Of a stretch of 9,673 nucleotides of DNA, positions 6,183 to 9,673 are shown piece after piece. Source of the stretch: a bacterium (lineage in GTDB: Bacteria > 4484-113 > JALSIF01); contig JALSIF010000296.1 in NCBI GenBank assembly GCA_026981635.1, forward strand, positions 1 through 9,673, written 5' to 3'. The position numbers and the translations under genes are program-made. The notes under the pieces were generated by a model. That model searched no databases and had not been told where the DNA came from. It worked only from the letters and a program-made list of their open reading frames with translations. Position 1 is the stretch's first letter. Each line of letters begins with the position of its first letter.

Positions 6183-8336
6183 ATGAGCCAGAGGAAGAGC
6201 GACATGGTACGCAACTTGGTTCTCACCCTCAGTTTTGTCCTGGTGGCGGGCCTGACCTTTGCCGCCTGTGGTGGCGGGGGAGGAGGCAGTATTCCCCAGC
6301 AGGTAGGCGGTACAGGCCCGGGAGGCAACCAGGAGAACGAGATCATCCCCGGTGGCCCCACTGAGAACCCGCTGGCCGGGGGGATCAACCAGACCCCGCC
6401 CCGAGGCGAGGAGCTTCCTCCCACCCCCGATCAGCCGGCCGAGCCGGTGCTGGACGAGTTCCCCGACTCCATCCTGCGTCTGCCCAAGGACAACCGTGGT
6501 GAGGGCCAGATCACCATTCGCAACTTTGACCAGCAGGAGAAGATCCTGCTGGTGACCATCAACCAGAACCCCCGCTTCCGCAACTACCGGGCGGGAACCC
6601 TGCCCGAAGCCCCCGTCTCCCTCCCCATGGTGGACTACTACCTCACCGCTTCGGTGGAGCTGCCCAGAAACACCGCCGGCCTTGACCAGATGGACGAGGC
6701 AGGAGGCAATCTTCTGATTGAAGGAGCCCAGCCGGTAAGCGGCCTTGACCAACCCTACTACGGACTGGTCGTTGACGACCTCAGCAAGGTTGAACCAGAC
6801 ATCCTGGTGGAGCGGGAGCGGCGCGCCCTCATTGAGCAGGGGCGCTACCGTGACATCCGCCAGGTGCTCAAGTCCACCAGCTCCCTAGACCTGGGGGCGG
6901 TGCGCTCCTTCTCCCGCATCTGCCGCTCAACCTTTGACGACCTGCCCACCGACCAGTCGGGCAACATAATCCCCACCATCCCCAACATCTACTTCTGGCA
7001 GCAGGGTCGGCTGGTAGCCCAGGGGCAGCACGTCTACATCTTCCTTTCCACCGAGATCAACAACGGCTTCCCCGACGGCGTGCGCTTCACCCAGGCCAGG
7101 CTAAACCGCCTAGCCCAGACCTTTGATGAAAAGATTCTCCCCAACACCTTTGACGGTCTGATTCCCCCCGAGCTCCACGACGAGTTCCGCTTCGTGGAGG
7201 ACAACATCTATTTCGCCCCGCCGGTCCCCCTTGGCCAGCTCCAGTTTGACGAGCAGGGAAACATCACCAACTTCAACCCAGAGCAGCTCCAAATCCAGGA
7301 CAAGAACATTGAAAACGACCACAAGTTCATCATCTTCATCTACAACCAGAAGCCCAACACCCCAGGAGCCCAGGGTAGCCTTGCCTTCTTCGTCCCCGGT
7401 GTCCCAGCGGTAACCGCTGCCGACTGCGGGATTCCCATTGAGGGACAGCAACCCCAGGATGTGGACATCAACAACTTCAGTGGCATCACCATGTACATGG
7501 GAAACACTCTCGGGGTCTTTCCCGCCAACAGTGACGACTGGCGGAATGCCGAGGCGGTCCTCGCTCACGAGTTCCAGCACGTGCTCAACAACTTCTACCG
7601 CATGACCAACACCCGCTGGATGAATGAGGGGATGAGCAACCTCAACACCTACATCAACGGCTACACCATCTCCAGCGGAGCCTCAAACGTCCTGCTAAGC
7701 CAGATCAACGGCTTTCTTGCCCAACCCAACTTCGTTCCCAGCCACGGGGACGAAGCCCAGGGACCGGAGGTGGCCGCCTATGGGGCCCGCTTCCTCCTGA
7801 TGCTCTACATCATGGAGCACTACCCACCGGGCACCATCCCTAAGCTCTACCGCAACGCCTGGTTTGACCCCACCCTGGCGGCCGACCCGATTAGGAACAT
7901 TGAGGTGGCTACCGGGGAGAAGTTTGAGTCCATCTTCCAGAAGTTCGCCCTTGCGGTGGTCATTGACTCGCTTCCCATCAAGGAAGGTGGGCTCATTGCA
8001 GGCTTTACCGACTTCAAGGGCAACCCCTGGCTCAAGTTCCAGCTCATTGACCTTAAGGGCAACTTCGGCACCAGTCCCACCGGCCTTAATGGGGCAAACA
8101 TAGAAGTTCTTCCGGACAATCCCGATCTCTATCCCATCGTTGGTCTGCGCCGATCACTCAAGCCCTGGACCATGGACTATGTGATGCTCACCAACGGCAC
8201 CGGAGGAAACCTGAATATCACCATTACCAGCGTTGACCCCAACTACCAGACCTTCATCCTGCCCTTGCGCGAGGTAACCAACCCCCAGACCGGTGAGGTC
8301 TCCCTGGAACTGGATGACGACGTACAGATCCCCTGA
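6183..8336 (+). CDS. Lipoprotein zinc metallopeptidase, HExxH gluzincin, M30 (hyicolysin)-like
   Basis: The 717-residue product starts with a lipoprotein signal peptide (positive residues to 10, hydrophobic 11-27, TFAAC, Cys29) followed by six Gly and a Gly/Pro/Asn-rich linker to about residue 95. Residues 100-165 look like a beta domain. The zinc site is HEFQH (462-466), with His462, Glu463 and His466, and the probable third ligand is Glu482 in WMNEGMSN, 15 residues further on. HEFQH plus WxNEG fits the M30 hyicolysin group as I remember it. The C-terminus (about 645-717) is another beta-rich module. It is therefore likely a surface or periplasmic peptidase. In the region 6099-6182, 13 of 28 codons end in A or T, against 5 of the first 28 after 6183, which supports the 6183 start. 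The ATG at 6099 overlaps the previous stop (ATGA) and cannot be fully excluded; ATG 6204 is also possible. Substrate unknown. Confidence 0.9.
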   Translation: MSQRKSDMVRNLVLTLSFVLVAGLTFAACGGGGGGSIPQQVGGTGPGGNQENEIIPGGPTENPLAGGINQTPPRGEELPPTPDQPAEPVLDEFPDSILRLPKDNRGEGQITIRNFDQQEKILLVTINQNPRFRNYRAGTLPEAPVSLPMVDYYLTASVELPRNTAGLDQMDEAGGNLLIEGAQPVSGLDQPYYGLVVDDLSKVEPDILVERERRALIEQGRYRDIRQVLKSTSSLDLGAVRSFSRICRSTFDDLPTDQSGNIIPTIPNIYFWQQGRLVAQGQHVYIFLSTEINNGFPDGVRFTQARLNRLAQTFDEKILPNTFDGLIPPELHDEFRFVEDNIYFAPPVPLGQLQFDEQGNITNFNPEQLQIQDKNIENDHKFIIFIYNQKPNTPGAQGSLAFFVPGVPAVTAADCGIPIEGQQPQDVDINNFSGITMYMGNTLGVFPANSDDWRNAEAVLAHEFQHVLNNFYRMTNTRWMNEGMSNLNTYINGYTISSGASNVLLSQINGFLAQPNFVPSHGDEAQGPEVAAYGARFLLMLYIMEHYPPGTIPKLYRNAWFDPTLAADPIRNIEVATGEKFESIFQKFALAVVIDSLPIKEGGLIAGFTDFKGNPWLKFQLIDLKGNFGTSPTGLNGANIEVLPDNPDLYPIVGLRRSLKPWTMDYVMLTNGTGGNLNITITSVDPNYQTFILPLREVTNPQTGEVSLELDDDVQIP

Positions 8337-8405
8337 TGGGCTAGGCCTCCCCCCGGCAGATGGGCTTGTGACACCAGACATAAGTAGGAAGTGCAACCAC
8401 TCCCC

Positions 8406-8411
8406 TATAAT
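8406..8411 (+). promoter_or_regulatory. Perfect sigma-70-type -10 box (TATAAT) before the response-regulator gene
   Basis: TATAAT matches the consensus in all six bases in the 94-bp gap after the metallopeptidase stop. The expected -35 position (about 8383-8388, AGTAGG) is poor and no TG extended -10 is present, so an activator may be needed. Transcription would start near 8418, giving a leader of only about 12 nt to ATG 8431 or about 24 nt to ATG 8443. No intrinsic terminator with a T-run was found for the upstream gene. Confidence 0.5.
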
Positions 8412-8430
8412 CTCGGTCAAATGCTAGCAG

Positions 8431-9408
8431 ATGGCCGGAGCGATGACCCACCTCAACTCCAGTGCGCGGCGGATTCTTTTGGTGGACGATGAGGAGCTGA
8501 TCCTCAAGATCCTCAGCCGCAAGCTGGAGGCAACCGGCACCTACCAGGTATTTACCGCCTCCAACGGGGAGGAGGCGCTGGGCTTTCTTAAGACCCGCGA
8601 CGTTGACCTGGTCATCACCGACATCCGCATGCCGCGCATGGACGGCATCACCCTGCTCAAGGAGATCCGCAACCGTTGGCCCAGCATGCCGGTGATCATC
8701 ATCACCGGCTACGGCACCCTGGACGACGCCATTGAGGCCCTTCGCCTGGGAGCGGTCAACTTCGTCAAGAAGCCCTTTGACCTGACTGAACTGTTTATCA
8801 CCCTGGAGCGGATCTTTAGTGAGCGGGAGACCCGTGGGGAGAGTGTTGAAGCCCTGCGCACCATCACCCGCCTGTCCATCTCCCACCAGATCGGACCCGA
8901 CTTTGACCTCATCCGCAAGGTGATCTCATTCGTCCTGGGGGAGCTCAGGCGCTACTGGCAGCTCTCCAGCGAGGCCCTGCTTGATACCTCGGTGTGTCTC
9001 TATGAGGCGATGCTCAACGCCCTGGAGCACGGCACCCTTGAGGTGCCCATTGAGGAAAAGGAGGCGCTTCAGAACGATCCCCGCTCCAACTACGAGGAAT
9101 ATCTCAGACGCCGCAGCAAGGAGGAGCCCTGGTGCCACCGCCACATCACCCTAGACCTGGAGGCGGACCCGCTGGAAGCGCGGTTTACCATCACCGATGA
9201 GGGACCCGGTTTTAACATCCGTTCCCTCCCCGACCCCACCCGGCCAGAGAATCTGCTCCGCACCCGGGGGAGGGGACTGCTGCTCATCTTCAACATCGCC
9301 GACGAGGTGAAAATCAGCCCCAAGGGCAACTCCATCACCATCATCAAACGGCGAAGCTCCCTGCGCCAGAGCGAACTGGTGGAAGTGGACCATGCCTTCC
9401 CCTCCTGA
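8431..9408 (+). CDS. Response regulator (REC) fused to RsbW/SpoIIAB-like ATPase domain
   Basis: This 325-residue protein joins two signalling modules. Residues 14-132 form a complete receiver domain: acidic pocket Asp19-Asp20 in LLVDDEE, phospho-acceptor Asp64 in VITDIRMPRMDG, Thr92 in IIITGYG and Lys114 in FVKKPFD. Residues 150-308 match a GHKL-type ATPase of the anti-sigma kinase class: N-box Glu192 and Asn196 in YEAMLNALEHGT, G1 box DEGPG (256-260) and G2 box GRGLLLIFNIADEV (280-293). The section between N-box and G1 is long and charged (EEYLRRRSKEEPW). There is no His phospho-acceptor helix. Likely a phosphorylation-controlled Ser kinase or protein-binding switch on an anti-anti-sigma factor; no STAS partner or sigma factor is visible in the window. 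ATG 8443 (residue 5) is an alternative start, with GGAG just 2 nt before it. The end overlaps the Yip1-like gene by 17 bp. Confidence 0.93.
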   Translation: MAGAMTHLNSSARRILLVDDEELILKILSRKLEATGTYQVFTASNGEEALGFLKTRDVDLVITDIRMPRMDGITLLKEIRNRWPSMPVIIITGYGTLDDAIEALRLGAVNFVKKPFDLTELFITLERIFSERETRGESVEALRTITRLSISHQIGPDFDLIRKVISFVLGELRRYWQLSSEALLDTSVCLYEAMLNALEHGTLEVPIEEKEALQNDPRSNYEEYLRRRSKEEPWCHRHITLDLEADPLEARFTITDEGPGFNIRSLPDPTRPENLLRTRGRGLLLIFNIADEVKISPKGNSITIIKRRSSLRQSELVEVDHAFPS

Positions 9409-9673
9409 GGCCCCCTCCCAGCGGCTGGGGCTGGGCGAGGCGCTGGTTCTGCTTATTACCTCTCCCCGCCTGCTCTTCCGCAAGCTGGGCCACATACCAG
9501 AGAGCTGGCCCCTCGCTCTGTTTTTGGTGGGGGGACCGCTTATCCTGATCGCCGTCCTGGGTCACCCCTACTACCAGCGGATGCTTGCCCAGATGGACCA
9601 GCTCTACCTGAGCAGCCATCCCACCCAGCTAAGAATGCTTCCTGTCACGGTGGCCAACTCAGTCTTTGCCACC
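9392..9673 (+). CDS. Yip1-family-like membrane protein (3' end outside window)
   Basis: The 94 visible residues are open to the window end. The N-terminus is short and polar, then comes LITSPRLLFRKL (20-31), resembling the 'P...F..L' entry motif of Yip1-domain proteins, then a first membrane helix (about 41-57, PLALFLVGGPLILIAVL) and a soluble stretch. The rest of the helices would lie beyond the window. The ATG at 9392 is inside the response-regulator gene (17-bp overlap), with GGAAG (9381-9385) 6 nt upstream, so the two are probably co-translated. Family assignment is by memory of the pattern. Yip1-type proteins in bacteria have no general known function; partnership with the regulator is inferred from the overlap. 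Confidence 0.72.
   Translation, partial: MPSPPEAPSQRLGLGEALVLLITSPRLLFRKLGHIPESWPLALFLVGGPLILIAVLGHPYYQRMLAQMDQLYLSSHPTQLRMLPVTVANSVFAT

Noticed and set aside
6048-6752. Minus-strand 234-codon open frame
   Set aside because: Antisense to the metallopeptidase lipoprotein N-terminus; no signal, motif or convincing ribosome site.
8366-8371. TTGTGA as -35 box for the TATAAT at 8406
   Set aside because: The spacing would be 34 bp, twice the usual 16-18 bp.
1-9673. CRISPR array, tRNA/rRNA, insertion sequence or phage module
   Set aside because: No regularly spaced repeats, no cloverleaf-like or rRNA-like sequence, and no transposase, integrase or phage-type protein in any frame read.

Overview
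The window is bacterial chromosomal DNA, GC-rich and densely coded. Shine-Dalgarno sites are recognisable, TTG is used as a start at least twice, and two proteins carry lipobox signal peptides. Lipoproteins plus a periplasmic HtrA-type protein fit a diderm (two-membrane) bacterium. The phylum cannot be fixed from the sequence alone. A coiled-coil gene directly behind coaD is an arrangement I associate with deep-branching lineages, so an uncultivated or little-studied bacterium is plausible, but this is inference.

Layout. Positions 1-646 (minus strand) hold the N-terminal part of a secreted trypsin-fold (HtrA/S1C-like) protein whose catalytic His and Asp positions are replaced. It diverges, across a spacer of about 175 bp rich in short repeats, from a complete rhomboid intramembrane protease (822-1607, plus). 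The rhomboid gene converges on a 689-residue orphan lipoprotein (1604-3673, minus), and the two stop codons share one CTAG. Only 49 bp away, a plus-strand group begins: an orphan secreted protein (3723-4973), coaD (4970-5452) and a coiled-coil protein (5449-6102). These three are joined by 4-bp ATGA/TTGA overlaps, so they very probably form a translationally coupled operon. An HExxH zinc-metallopeptidase lipoprotein follows (6183-8336). Behind a perfect TATAAT box is a response regulator fused to an RsbW-like ATPase domain (8431-9408), whose end overlaps a Yip1-like membrane protein that runs off the window (9392-9673).

Together the genes lean strongly to the cell envelope: one dead-looking and two intact-looking protease-type proteins, two orphan exported proteins and one signalling protein with a membrane partner. 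CoaD (coenzyme A synthesis) is the only housekeeping enzyme. No mobile element, CRISPR array, tRNA or rRNA was seen. There is no clear proof of a new defence or biosynthetic system. The items most worth following are the inactive HtrA-like protein facing a rhomboid protease, the divergent orphan pair around 3700, and the secreted orphan coupled to coaD.
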